Assembly (NCBI RefSeq): GCF_949628265.1
Contig: NC_088790.1
Coordinates: 24,804,545 to 24,868,544 of the forward strand
Direction of reading: 5' to 3'
Length of the DNA: 64,000 nucleotides
DNA from: Cloeon dipterum
Taxonomy: Eukaryota; Arthropoda; Insecta; Ephemeroptera; Baetidae
In this document: positions 1 to 12,179 of the stretch, piece after piece
Layout: every line of letters begins with the position of its first letter
Position numbering within the stretch: position 1 is the stretch's first letter
The notes under the pieces: model-generated
Told to the model about the DNA's origin: nothing
Seen by the model: the letters and a program-made list of their open reading frames with translations, nothing else
Database searches by the model: none
Translations under genes and position numbers: made by a program

Positions 1-857
1 GTGATACAAGCTATTAATAATAAGCCTGCATGGGTAAGTTTATTTAATTTTTATTCAACTTTATACAATATTTTAAGAAAAATACAATTCAAGCAGTGAA
101 ATAAAATAAAGAAAATAAATTAATAAATTCATAAAAATGTATTTAAATAATTTTTTAATGCAGGAAATTTTAAAAATGCTTGCTTTTCGCATTATAATAC
201 TTTTTAATGTTGTAAAAGTTAATTAAATAAACTGCCAAAACAAATATTAGTTAACTGTTGTTGCAAACCAAATCATTTTACAGCAAATACGTTGTAATTT
301 ATCTGAGATTCTGAAATTGCAGCAAAATTAGTTCCCCCGCAATCAGTCAACCCTTACAAATTACAAACTTCAAACCAAGTTAGCAAATTTCAAACCTAGA
401 AAGTTGCGTCGCGAATTTCACTCGAGCGATGCTGAAGCGAAATAAAGTAGAGCGAGTGCTGGAAGTAATGAAATGCTTCGTCTCTTTCCGACAAGGCGAG
501 GAGGAAAATAATGCGCCTGCAGGTATTGTTTGTTTCGCAACTCAGGATGCGTGCTCAGTAGGTGCTTCCCGCGCGGAGTAAGCAATTGTAATTGGACACG
601 ATTTACGTACGACAAACATTTCCCGATTGAAATAACTTTATATTTGCTACCCCATTTCGTCATAAAAGATACTGTTACAACACCTCCCACATTTCGTATT
701 AATTGAATGTAAAATCTATCTGGCTCTTTATAGTGTCTATTTAATAAAAGATTATAGGAACTAAATTGTTTACTTTCCTTTAAATTTGTTCCAAATTGAA
801 GGCAAATGACTAGATACAGAAATTTTCTTAATTATACATACCTGGATTTAAAATGGA
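1..857. other. AT-rich non-coding stretch
   Basis: I see no coding exon that can be defended here. Short open frames (for example on the minus strand over 418-690) lack splice context and any recognisable domain. It could be an intron of the gene that ends at 7049, because that terminal exon must have upstream exons outside or deep inside this region. Confidence 0.4.
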
Positions 858-861
858 TTAA

Positions 862-1296
862 AGAGGAATGATACTGGAAAAGCCTGGAAAATGCTTGTTG
901 CCAATGCATAAACTCATCCCTTAGGATTCAGTTAAAGCCTAAATTGTCCTAAGAAGCGCTGTAATTTTTTGAGAAAATTGGCTGGAAAGTTACCGTGCTT
1001 TTCAAATGGTAAAGGCGGTCTCCTTACTTGAAATGCGATATAATTTCAAAACCAAGAGTTTCCCCAATAAGTGGCATACACCGTTGGACAGATTTCGACG
1101 AGAGGAATCGGAATGTGCCAAGAAAATATGTTCAAGCACTGTAAATTTTGGAGAAAATTGGCAAAATTTGAATTTTTACTGTAGGAAGGTCATTTTTTTA
1201 TTATTGCAAATTGTTGAACAAATTGTTTATCGGTCAATTGTTTAAGGCATCTAACAATTTAAATAATTTTCAATTGTTGCCCAGTATCATTCCACT
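862..1296 (+). repeat. Repeat B copy 1: 435-bp MITE-like element with TTAA flanks
   Basis: The ends are inverted repeats (AGAGGAATGATACTGG at the left, CCAGTATCATTCCACT at the right), and the element is flanked on both sides by TTAA. It is near-identical over its full length to the copy at 47286-47720, which is also 435 bp. It carries a conserved open frame of about 79 codons, but the frame is shared only because the repeat is shared. It is best read as a non-autonomous DNA transposon. The TTAA flanks are piggyBac-like but the ends are not typical, so the superfamily is open. Confidence 0.85.
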
Positions 1297-1300
1297 TTAA

Positions 1301-1725
1301 TACGGGGCAAAAATTAAAAATAATTTTAATTGTTGGATGAAATATTAAGCAATTGTTTGATAAAGAATTTGTTCTACGATTTGCAACAATCAAAAAATGA
1401 CCTTGTGATAGTACTATCACAAGGTTTTCTCCAAAATTTACAGCCCCTTGACCATATTTTCTCGGCAGATTTCGGTTCCTCTCGTCGAAATCTGTCCAAC
1501 AGCGTATGAAACCTTTTAGGGAAACTCTTTGTTTTGAAATAAAATCAGATTTCAAGTAGGAAGACAGTCCTAACCATTTGAAAAGCATGCTAACTTTGCA
1601 GCAGCTACTGTTCTAAAAAATTTACAGTACTAGTTAGGTCAATTTTGGCTTCAAATGAATCCTAAGGGTACAGTTCATGCATCAGGATTTTGCAGTATCA
1701 AAATCCTCTTCAAATAAATTTTGCA
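1301..1725 (-). repeat. Repeat B copy 2: diverged, inverted, abutting copy 1
   Basis: This is a diverged copy of repeat B in the opposite orientation. It is recognisable by the blocks for the central part (TTTTCTCCAAAATTTACAG, CCTCTCGTCGAAATCTGTCC) and by an eroded right end. A short perfect inverted repeat (ACCTTGTGATAG next to CTATCACAAGGT, 1399-1425) replaces the internal segment of the other copies. Together with copy 1 it forms a head-to-head pair. Confidence 0.7.
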
Positions 1726-3731
1726 TTTTTCGAACCGCGAATGACGGAAAATTTAATTGCAAATTATTTATTTTAAATATCTACAAAACTCGATCCAACG
1801 CATGACATTATTTGATGATTTGGCATTATAGCCTAATGTAGAAGGTCAAATCCACGACCTCATTGATGAATTTCGTCGCAACGACCATTTAGCTCCACGC
1901 GTTTCTTCCGGTTCGCCGGTGATGAAAAGCACGAGCCAATCTGGTTAATGCGTGCGGGCAGCTATTTATTTGCTCGGCCGCTAAAAGCTTGATTAGAACG
2001 CCGATTTATCTGAGGAGCAATAAAAACTAAAATTACGAGAAATTTACGGCCATGAGATTGGTTCGACCGGAGAAAAGTCGAGTTTTACAAGGCTCTATGG
2101 GGAGGTGGTAATTGGGTTTCGGATCAAAAGCAGCGCCTCTCTACCGCTCTTAATTGCTTGGCAAAACAAACGCGTGTGCTTTTCCTTAATTTCATCCCGC
2201 GCAACTGTCGAGTGTGCTGCCGAGGGACGTGGAAAAACTGGAAATTTCATCCAAATGAACACTTGTTGACAGGAATACTAATTTCTACATGAACTTTGCT
2301 TCAAAATTGTTTTATATTCAAAATTGTATAATTTTGAAAGGGCACAGAGAGACTTACTTCCTGGTTTGCTCCAGTGTCTACTTCAGGCCACATTTTAGCA
2401 AGGAATTTATCATCTAAATAGCTGAACAAATAAATTAAATCGCAAACCTGCGGCCCAGGAATAGAATTTTAATTAAATTGGATTGCATTCTTGTGTAGGA
2501 AAAGAGTAGGAGCGAGTAAACAATGTTAATTAATCTACGAAAAAAACTTTATCATTTGTCTGAGGATTTTCTAGTCGTTTTCTACATGCTAAAACAGTCG
2601 GCTTACATATAAATAAGGGCTTTATTAAGATTTTTTGGCCACTCAAATTTTCATTTGAGACCAAAATTGAGATAAACATACATTTTCAACAAATTTATTT
2701 TTGTGTCTTTGCTAGACAAAAATTGGGAATTTTTAGAGATTCAGAAATCAACTAAGCAATTATATTTAAATATAAATATTTAAAAGAAAAAATATTAAAT
2801 TTTAAAGGACCTTTGAAATTACCTGAAATACCTGTATAAAATGTTTCTATTGTGAAAAAATTGCCAGCTTTGAGAGAAATTATAGATTTTTAAATAAAAA
2901 AACTGTCCGTATTTCGACCACTAAGTCGATTTTCTATTGAAATTTTCGATCAACTCACTCACATTTTACAATCTATATAGAGCTCAGAAAAAGTTGTCCG
3001 GTGGTATGAATCCAGTATTAAAAGATTAAAGGGAACTTTGAGCCAGTACAAAGATTGAAAAACCAAAGGCTTTGATAGTTGCTTAGCCTTAAAAATTTAG
3101 ACTCAAAAAATTATTTTTCCTTGGGGAGCTGACATGAAATGAAATTTATTAAATTTAGAAAAATTTTAGGTAGTGAAATAATGAAAAGAGAAAAATATAA
3201 TTAAACTGGTTTTTTAATGTTTCAATTTGGTGTTCTTATATTAGGACTGTTTTTTTCATAAACGTATTGAGTCTCTATTGTGGCACCACAGTGATATTCG
3301 CGGTTTTAAATTTTTTAATGCATCGTCGTAATTAGCGATTGAGTATTGAATTAATGGAACAGTGACCATTTTTAAGATGTTAAAATGTAGCTTAAATCCC
3401 AATTTTATCCACACGGAAATTTATTAAATAAAGACCAGGCCTTTAAAAAATTCTTGAAGTGGATATATTAACTGCGAAATTCTAAAACTTTTTCCTTATT
3501 ACCATAAATATTCTCTGAAAATTGGAAGTGCTACAATTTTTCCAGGTTTCCGTTTCAATTTTCAAGAAATTCCTATTGTAAAATCACGGTTTATTTTAAA
3601 ATTAAGAAAATTGTCATCAAATTTCGCATACCGTTGAATAGATTGCGATGAATTCGTGCTGGGAGTCGAAATCAAGCGGAAGAAACACGAAAGAGATTAT
3701 TAATTTTTTATTGGCCCTGATTTCATTTCAA
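1726..3731. other. Non-coding, AT-rich
   Basis: No exon, RNA gene or complete repeat was identified. The 1860-2230 part is somewhat GC-richer but has no open frame of interest. Confidence 0.35.
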
Positions 3732-4168
3732 AGTGGAATGATACTGGGCAACAATTGAAAATTATTTAAATTGTTGGATGCCTTAAACAATTGACCGATA
3801 AACAATTTGTTCAACAATTTGAAATAATAAAAAAATGATACTTCCTACAGTAAAAATTCAAATTTTGCCAATTTTCTCCAAAATTTACAATGCTTGAACA
3901 TATTTTCTTGGCATATTCCGATTCCTCTCGTCGAGATCTGTCCAACGGTGTACGCCACTTATTGGGGAAACTCTTGGTTTTGAAATAAAATCGGATTTCA
4001 AGTAAGGAGACAGCCATTTACCATTTGAAAAGCGCGGTAACTTTCCAGTCAATTCTCTCCAAAAATTACAGTGCTTCCTAGGTCAATTTAGGCTTTAACT
4101 GAATCCTAAGGGACGAGTTTATGCATTGGCAACAAGCATTTTCCTGGCTTTTCCAGTATCATTCCTCT
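3732..4168 (-). repeat. Repeat B copy 3
   Basis: About 437 bp, reverse orientation, same terminal inverted repeats (AGTGGAATGATACTGGGC at the left, CCAGTATCATTCCTCT at the right). It is flanked by TTCA-like rather than TTAA duplications. A further short B-like fragment follows at about 4200-4250. Confidence 0.8.
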
Positions 4169-4742
4169 TTCAATAGTTGGAACAAATGCCAAATAATTTT
4201 AATCAACACATGAAAATAATTTCAATTCTTGCCCTAAATCAATTCCCCTACATATTTTTTTCATTATTGCAATATATTGTAGAGAATATGTGCTTATTCA
4301 GAAAATTACCCATTTTTCTTATACAAAACGTTGGCTCGCATTGTTAAGGCACTCTCAGGAGTGTCAAAGCAATGTGAGGTATTTGAGCAGTTCGGAGATC
4401 TAATACTGGCTACCCAATGTCAGAAATGGCAAAAAGTGGTTAGTTTAGTGACTCGAATTGCTCAAATTGCTCAACGGGCTGGGAGGCGCACCGGCGCCGA
4501 CTCGCTACTTGCTGGTTTGCACCTTTCCAGCATGCGTGATTTGGCTTCACGGGACGAATGTCTAGCGTTTCAAAGCAGTCCTCGGTGCGGAGGCAAGTGG
4601 CCCTTGAGTGGGCGGGGTCCCTGTGCGGCCTGGTGCGCCCATGTTATCCGTTCGCGGTGTTATTGGGACCCGGGTTTCAGCATTCGTGCTAGTGCAGTGC
4701 GCGCCCTTCCCGGTCCTCCGGTCCTCGGACAGGGATAAAAAG

Positions 4743-4774
<32 letters not shown>
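4169..4774 (+). mobile_element. GC-rich retrosequence with a 29-A tail
   Basis: From about 4470 the composition jumps to GC-rich. It ends in GGGATAAAAAGAGC followed by 29 adenines (4746-4774). The nine bases CATTCCTCT directly after the tail also occur at 4160-4168, which could be a target-site duplication. If so, the inserted segment is 4169-4774. The first 300 bases are AT-rich, however, and the nine bases are also the normal end of repeat B, so the 5' boundary is uncertain. It may be the 3' end of a truncated non-LTR retrotransposon, a SINE or a processed transcript. I recognise no reverse transcriptase. Confidence 0.45.
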
Positions 4775-4789
4775 CATTCCTCTATTCAT

Positions 4790-6332
4790 TTTGTGGGGAA
4801 TGGCACACTGCCCTATTTGACGTAATACGACTGCAGGCACCCCAAAATAATGGTCCATTCATCGACAAAAAATCAGCCGCAGCATAAAAATAGCCAGTGG
4901 TGGTACTTTTTGTGCCGTGTGCGTGTGTGAAAACACGTTGGAAAAAACATTTCCATTCACAGAGCGGGTCCATTGATGATGCTAACAAGTGGGCCGGCGC
5001 AGAAGGACCGAAAAAGCTGGCGGCTCTGAACCTCAAGCCGCTCGCAAATCGAGTTTCCCGCCGAGACTTGTGCCCCATTTGACTCGATTATAATTCGCCG
5101 CTCGCTCGCTCGCTCGCGGCAGTTGTCGAACGGCGATTGCGGGGCGAAAGAAAGAAAGAAAGAACGTGAAAGGCTTGGATAACGAGACGATCGCGACCTG
5201 CGGCCCCCGCGTCCCGTCCCGGCGGTCGGACACGGAAATAAAAGGGCAAAGGATGATTATGGGTGCTTGCACAACGCTCACGGTCGCATTATAACGAGCC
5301 AATCGAGCGGGTCTTGTTGCCATTTCAATCAAGCGACACACGACACGTGCTGCATGCCAGCCGCCTCATTTCTAAAAGTCTGAATAGCCACACCGGACGC
5401 AATGCTGCTCAAAGGAAAGCAAACTGTATTTCGGGAACTGCTGTGTATTGTGTAGATCACAATTGCTTTGCATTTGTGATCTACTAATTATACATTTGAG
5501 TGGGATATGGCTTCAAATTGTGACCTAAAGAGCTACATTGTTATAGTTTAGCAAAAGAGGCTTTTTAGGTTACTTGCGTAAGTACGTGGAAAATGCCTGT
5601 TAAGCGAGCTAGACTGCTACTTGGTTCTTACAATTAGTAGAAAAGAGAGTTTGGGAATGTGTATTTTTTAATTTTTCCTATTTTTACGAATTTGTAGTAA
5701 GATATGGGCCCAGAAAAAAATTGACCATGGGCTCTATGATGCAAAAAGATTCTTAAATACATTTTTGGAAATATTTTAATTGTTTTTAAATATTCAGTGT
5801 TATTTTTTTTTAATTTCAAAACATTTTTGGAAATTGAAAAAGGAAATTTCCCTTAGTTTTAAGAATTTTATCTCATTTTATTTTTTAAATTTTAAAGGAC
5901 TAATTAATCATTGATTCTTTCAAATGCGAAAGGTTTAAGGGATTTCCTTTTTCGGATAGGTTGGCTTTTCCGCATTGCAATATTGGGATATTTTTTAACA
6001 CATATTTTTTAGGGCATGCTTATTTTTCATTCCTAAAAAGCCTGTCAAAGCAATAATTTAAGGAAAATTGACAGTTTTGCTCAACGGTTAGTGGAGCATT
6101 AATTAAATAACAGACACAGGTAATTATTGCAATGAAATAAAAAAATACGGTTCAAATCAGCAGATAATAGAAGGGCACGCAATCGGATGTAATTAAAGCG
6201 CTTTCAATTGCAATTAATGAATTAATGGATTGGAATAATTCACTAAATGGACTTCATGGAAAACTCGCTTTGCATGGGAACAGTAGAAAAACTATTAAAA
6301 CTATGTACAATAAACGCAATAGCACGAAAAAG
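4790..6332. other. Non-coding with a CpG-rich patch
   Basis: 5080-5330 is GC-rich, with a (CTCG)n run near 5100 and a (GAAA)n run at 5148-5164. The rest is AT-rich. The CpG-rich patch could be a regulatory element or a non-coding exon, but nothing in the sequence decides this. Confidence 0.3.
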
Positions 6333-6480
6333 TGAATTGATACAGGCCAACAATTGATAATTATTTGAATTGTTGGACGCAATAAACAGATGATCGATTC
6401 AAAAATTTGTTCAAAAATTTGCAATAATAAAACAGGAACTTTCTACAGTTCAAATTCAAATTTTTTCAGATTTTCTAGAA
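6333..6480 (-). repeat. Repeat B fragment
   Basis: A degraded end of repeat B: GATACAGGCCAACAATTGA, followed by the blocks for the poly-T/CAATTG region and the TTTCTACAGT segment. The other end is missing. Confidence 0.55.
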
Positions 6481-6919
6481 TATTAGTTAATCCATACGCA
6501 AATTCCCCAAATTTTCTTGACAGATATTTACGATTAGTTGAATTTGTATTAATGTCCTGATAGATATTTATTAAAAAAGCGATGAAATTTATTCAGAGTA
6601 AAATTGGTAGGTGAAAGTTTTTACTTGAATTTATTTAATTTAATAATTTTTATTGAAAATAAATTTTTTTTTAAATTAAATATTAAATCATCGACAAATT
6701 TTTATCAACGTATGTTGTTAAAATCAGGAATTAAAGGCTGATATAGTTTATGTTTTGAAAAAAAAAAACTAAATTATCAAATCTTTAATAATAAAAAATA
6801 AAATAATTAAAAAAACTCCCGTGAATCAGCCTCACAGTCATTTTCATTTGGCAAAACTCGTTTTTAAACCCTGTCTCTTTATAGAAAAAAATTAACCAGT
6901 GTCCCGTTTGGTGTTGCAG

Positions 6920-7049
6920 GTTGCCAGTGGAGTGGCTGGCGGCGCAGCTGAGCGCGAACCCTGAGGTGGCGCGGGCCATCCTGCGCCGCTTCGTGGACGC
7001 CGACCACAACGAGCGGCTGTCGGCCGAGGAGCTGATGCAGCAGCAGTGA
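6920..7049 (+). CDS. Terminal exon of an EF-hand gene (partial)
   Basis: A strong acceptor (TTTGGTGTTGCAG) precedes an open segment of 42 codons plus one leading base, ending in TGA at 7047-7049. The peptide begins LPVEWLAAQL and ends in the loop DADHNERLSAEE. That loop has Asp, Asp, Asn and Glu at positions 1, 3, 5 and 12, as in a canonical EF-hand, followed by LMQQQ. The rest of the gene must lie upstream, but I could not find its other exons. It is a calcium-binding protein by motif only; the family (extracellular or ER-luminal EF-hand proteins are candidates) is not identifiable from one exon. Its codons are GC-rich compared with the paralogue cluster downstream. Confidence 0.75.
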
Positions 7050-7425
7050 GAGGAGCAGCCCGCCCGCCCGTCGCCGCCGCCGCTGACCAACAATCGAGCT
7101 AACCAACAACAATAAAAAGAATTCTCTCAGGGGGGTCGAGGGGACGCGCGCCGGGCCGGCTGAGGAAGCGTCCGATCCCTGCGCGGATCCGTCGCTTCGT
7201 CCGACGCGCGCCCCCTTTCGCAGCCTGTGACGCAATAAACCGTCTCCCCAACCCCCCTTCACCCCCCCAACCACCTCTCGATGTCTTGTCCGCAAAACGG
7301 AATATTTCATCCTCTCAAAACAAGTGCAATTTCCTGATTTTCTGCGTCTCTCCATCCTCAGTCTGTGTCTCCGCATGTTCGCTTCGTTTATCGATCAATA
7401 AAAGTGTCTAGCACAGTTTATCTTT
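7050..7425 (+). other. 3' UTR of the EF-hand gene
   Basis: GC-rich UTR after the stop codon at 7047-7049, with AATAAA signals at 7111-7116, 7234-7239 and 7397-7402. The last is followed by a GT-rich stretch (AAGTGTCTAG). The part 7079-7378 recurs almost unchanged at 15736-16034. Confidence 0.7.
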
Positions 7426-7699
7426 ATTTAACACCAATGCTCTTTCATTTCACTCTCACCCAAAAATTAACAATTTATTTAACTCTCTTGGTAGAATTTA
7501 TTATTTTTTGTATTTATGGTTTTAAAAAATTAACATAACCGCTGGTAATTTTTATGACAAAAATTAAATTAATTTGAAACCTGGGATTATATTGTAGTAA
7601 AATTCCAACAGATAAAAAGAACGAATTTTTGACATTTATAAAATCGTTAGACATAAAGAGGAATACTTGTGAATATTTTTCTTTAACGGCCTGGAGAAT

Positions 7700-7825
7700 A
7701 ATTCGAATTGTTGGCATTCAAGTCATTGCCAGCAGCAAATTCTCGATATTCCAGAAGGTGTAGAGAAGGCTAAATAGTTGGTTATGCTTCTGTCTGTCTT
7801 GAAATAATCTTCAATCAGCTTGAAT
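7700..7825 (+). promoter_or_regulatory. Conserved 5' flank of the tandem family
   Basis: The block beginning GAATAATTCGAATTGTTGGC, about 120 bp before the start codon, is retained upstream of copies 1, 3 and 4 and, more diverged, of copy 2 (about 12045-12180). It probably contains the promoter and 5' UTR. No clear TATA box was assigned. Confidence 0.4.
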
Positions 7826-10800
7826 ATGAGGTGAGCTATAATTTAGACTTTAAAAACCTCTTTTTATTCAACTAACCTCGAAATGAAAGCGTTAAAGGTC
7901 GGATTTTGGCTGGAATTCCTTGGAACCGGAGCATCAACGAGGAATCGTTTACTTTGGACTTGAAGGAATCCGCTATTTTAAAAAATCAAACCAACAATGT
8001 GGAAGAGATTAGCAGGAAATATTTCCTCTTTAATTCTACGTTTCCTTTCTACATTCCTCCGGAGTAGGTGTCCAACGATTTAAATCCAAATTTAATTATC
8101 ATATTTATAATTTAGGTTCCATGCCATGGATGCTAGAACCATGAGGGAAACGTGCCCAAATGGGCAATACTGGGCAGTTGCGTCCCTTTTTTTACAATAC
8201 AATAACAATCCCAACACCATTTTTGCTTTGGAGAAAATTGGAACTCAAGACAGCGCATCGATTTACGAGGAAAAATGCAGGCCAAAAATTTCCACCAAAA
8301 TGCTACAAAAAGTTTTTCCGGTAAGAGAAAATGGAGCCGGAATTGCAATTAATGTAATTTTTTAACTTTGAAATACATTTTAAAGTGTATTTGTTTTGGC
8401 GTAAGAATTAATAACGCAATTTTCATCATAAACCTGCCAATAAAAAATTCAGGCATGAAAAAGAAAATTAATAAAAATTCAACTTTATTTCAGGATTCCA
8501 TTCCACAATGCGAGAGTGCAGCGCACTTCCTCTTGGATTTTTCTCTTCTCGTGCAGCTTACTTTCAAGCCAGCCCTGTTGCACCAGTGGCTTGTAGCAGT
8601 TTACCACGAAGTCCTGCAAATTCAGACGGAAGTAATCGAGTTTTACTTTATCAAATTTCCTCTTGAAGAAAAAACATCTGTGGAAGCATTGTTCCAAGAG
8701 CTCTATTCTCTTCAAGATTGGTTGGAAAAAGGCTTCACCTGGCTTAAAAAAAGATTTAATAGCAAGAAACTTGGACATGAAGATATTGATGAACTCAACG
8801 AGCTCATCAAAAAAATCACCAAATTTTTCAAGCTCTGGTTTGATTTGCGTTGGTCCGGAAAGATGAAAAAATTGAAGTACGATTCCACTGTCAAGGACAC
8901 AACTAAAATGGAACCGAACGAGAATTATTCGGGGCTGATTTTGAACAACAGGAACTTTGTGTACAACTTTCTGTGGTGGAAAATGCCTGAGGAGGAAAGA
9001 GATTTTATCGGTTATTCGCTAATTGCTTCCGGAAAACAGGACATTGAGGCTTATTTTCCTTTCACGGCCGACGATAATTCCATTGAAAAACTGCTGAAAA
9101 GCATTTCCAAAAAATTGATTCTAGATGAAAACGAAATGCAATCTTTGAGATGCAACACGGAATGGAAAGAAAGGGCAAAGAAGTATGAACATCGGAAAGG
9201 TATTAAATTTATTGCAATGATTTTTAAAACATTTTGGAATTAAAATTTTAACTTTCAGAAGTGGCCAAACTACTGAGAATTCAAGAGAAGGACCGAGGGA
9301 TACTGGGAGACATTTTCTTCGTGACGGCCAAACACGATATGAAATTGGCTTGGCTGGAACTTGTAGAAACAGCAGTCAATCTGACAAAGAAAGAAATGGA
9401 TCTGAAAACTAGATATGATCTGCAGGAAGAAATGTGTGATGCTTTGGGCCCTGAACCTTTTGACGATAAATCTGAACTGCCCACAGGAAAACCATTGAGA
9501 TATTCAGATTTCGCCGAACCTCTTAATTTGATTGATATTTTGCGTGAATTGCGCCAATCGATTGGAGAACCAAATCGATCACCCCCAGAAGTGTTCGACA
9601 ATCCTCTTGAGTGCATGGGAAAGCACTTCCAGGTCACTAATTTTATTTTTTTAGAGACAATATTAATGGTCTCGTTGGTTTAAAGGTTGTAAACAGTTGA
9701 CATTCACCGAGAAAACCTATTGAAACCTTTTGCAACAATGAAATCTATAATACAATCATTAAAAATGTGATTTTGGCGATACTTTAGAGATGGGCAAAAC
9801 CGTTTAATATTAAAATTACAAAATGACAATCTCTTTTTATCAAAATTATAAGTTTAAGGAGAAAAAAAATATTAAATCAAACTTGCATATACTTATTTCA
9901 GGAAAGAATACAAAAGCTGGTAATAGACACAATATCAGCCCAGTTCAGATTTGGAAAGTTCGAGGAGAAGGACGTTGGAAGAGACTGGCAGATGGGTTAC
10001 TTGCTGTCGTGTTTCGTCGCCTCGTTCCTTGACCTGAAGGAAAACCCAAAGGTGGAGGAGAAGCTGAAGCAGTGGTACATGCAGTTCATTCACGAGCTCA
10101 TTGCCGAGTACGAGGCCTCCAGATTCCAAGAATTAAATGACGCCGCTGTTAAGGACAGGATGGACGGGTGCACGGCCATGTATGTCCTTTACCATATGAA
10201 GGAGCCAGCTTTTCTTTCGAGTTATTTTCAAACCATCGAAAGGGCTTTCCTCGCAGAAATGGAAGGCGGTTTTGATGTCCTGCAGCATTTTAAAAAATAC
10301 CACATGTTTGGCGTTTTGTACGAAGTCCTGGAGATCTCATCCCGAAAAACTGACTTGTCAAGCGAAATTTCCATCCCTTGGATGTTGCATCTTTTGGATT
10401 TCTTCAGAAAAATGGAAAAGGCGCTACGCTCCTGCGCAACGGACAAATCAATTTTAAAAGATCCTTTCAGTTCTAAAGTCACTGATGATCATATGTTTCA
10501 GCTAACCAGACTCATGTGGGTGGTTAGCGCAAATTCAAATGATTTTAAATCCAGTTTATCAGATGTCTCGAGTACTGTGGAACTTCTGAATTTAATTTTA
10601 AACCCTAACAGTGATCCTCATTGCATATCAGAAGGCTTACGTGCCTTAATTTTAGAGCAGGAAATTCTCGATAACCAATTTCTGTTGATCGCTTTCGATC
10701 TAGCTCTTAAAAATAATCATCGAAATGTCGAATGGTGCCAAATTTTTAAGCCAACCTTCAGTCCCTTCGACATCGCCTTCCACAGCTTCCTGACCAAAGC

Positions 10801-11188
10801 GAACGATGGTCAAATGTGGGCCCTGAGAGAGTTTGCTTCGACCTACTTTCAAGATGACTCAACCGTGGACTACGATTTCGCCTCAAACAAAGCACGCGTG
10901 TGCTACAGTCATGCCCTCAGTTTCATTGTAGAGGACGGAATAGTGGATTTTGAGAAATTAAATTCTCCAAGGTGGTTCTTTCCAATCAGGATGTGCGGTC
11001 TTTGTGGATTGGTAAAACCTCAGGAGGGTGAAACATTCCTGATGCCATTTCCTTGCCACGAGTGCCTTAATGGCATGCACCGCAAACATCCAGACGTGAT
11101 GGTCTTCTGCTCCGATGAGTGCAGAGGAACCGCATTTACTTCACACATCATAGATCATCGAGCTTTTGTACAGTTTAAAAGCAAATAA
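7826..11188 (+). CDS. Tandem family copy 1: uncharacterised protein with MYND-like C-terminal Zn cluster
   Basis: Six coding exons: 7826-7830, 7890-8063, 8116-8320, 8494-9199, 9259-9632, 9902-11188. They join in frame to 916 residues. The first exon is only ATGAG. I do not recognise the family. The body looks soluble and helical, with no signal peptide or membrane segment. The last 60 residues carry C-x2-C-x16-C-x2-C-x14-C-x3-C-x7-H-x3-H. This resembles a MYND zinc finger (usually a protein-protein contact module), with a longer gap before the third pair and a final His in place of Cys. No SET domain is present, so it is not a SMYD methyltransferase. Poly(A) signal at 11246-11251. The start is supported by the same ATGAG/GTGAGC arrangement in all four copies. 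Function is unknown. Confidence 0.88.
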
Positions 11189-11254
11189 TTGGCTTGAGTT
11201 TGCTTAAGTTTTAAAACAATGATCTTACCCATTTAACCAGATGAAAATAAAAAA

Positions 11255-12179
11255 ACTGAACACAAATATGCATGCTATAAATTTGAATTTTTATTTCGAA
11301 TCCGTACCAAAAACGTAAAATTAAATTACCGCACGGATTAGCAAATAATTTTGTTTTAATATAACAATTAATCTGTTTCTGATTTGTAATTAGAGCAAAT
11401 AATACCATAAAAATAGCAACAGTCACGAAGACGAGGTGGATTACGGAAGATTTGCAATTTCATTAAGCCCTGGCTTTTCCGGAACAAATTAAAACAATTA
11501 CAATAAAGAAGTAATTTTTCATGAAATTTAATAACCTAGTATCGTTTGATAATATACATTTAATGGGGCGGATTACGGCACCGTTTGTAGCTCGACCTTG
11601 AAACAGCATGCAATGCAAGCCTTATGCCCAGCGTTGCCGTAACTGCCAAAAGTTGTTAAAAATCGAATTATTAACGGAATGTTCCTTCTATCAGAGAGTT
11701 TAGCACAACCTGTCTCCCAATACAATAAGAATTACCGATAATTTATCAAACGCATCGCTAAAAAATAGATAAAAAAAACATTTAATATAAGGACAGGTAT
11801 GCAACCTGCTCTGAAAAAAAGGTTCGGCGGAACAGTTTCTTCCGTTCTGCAAGGCGAATGTGAAAACATCAATTATTGTAGATATTATGTTCTTTTTGGT
11901 GGACATTTTTACAGAGAGTGAGTGTTTCCATCTGCAGAAGGGGATTTAAAATTGAGGTATTAATATGAAAATAAATTGCTAGCATTTCCTTGAAAAGGAA
12001 TTCAGTGCTGCGTTAAATATGTGTACAATCTTTTTACAATCCGAATTATTGGCATTCATATGATTGCCGGCACCAAATTTTCTGTAAGCCAGAAGCTGTA
12101 GAGAATCCTATTTATCAAGACCAAATTTTTGGTTGGCTCGAATTTTTACTTTTTAATATATTCTTTTACTGACTTTAAA
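11255..12179. repeat. Inter-gene spacer, copy 1
   Basis: The block from about 11690 to 11920 (ATCAGAGAGTTTAGCACAAC, then GGTATGCAACCTGCTCTGAA and TTCTGCAAGGCGAATGTGA) recurs after copy 2 (about 15515-15730) and after copy 3 (about 20185-20360). It is part of the duplicated unit. No gene was seen in it. Confidence 0.7.

Noticed and set aside
1006..1245. 79-codon frame (VSLLEMRYNFK...) also found at 3811-4017 and 47430-47633
   Set aside because: The frame recurs only because it is inside repeat B; it has no domain, and the copies are in different contexts.
4331..4738. 135-codon plus-strand frame
   Set aside because: Runs through the junction between AT-rich flank and GC-rich retrosequence, with no domain and no splice context.
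7826..11188. SMYD (SET-MYND) methyltransferase assignment for the tandem family
   Set aside because: Only the C-terminal Cys/His pattern is similar; there is no SET signature, and the cluster is at the end of the protein, not split into a SET domain.
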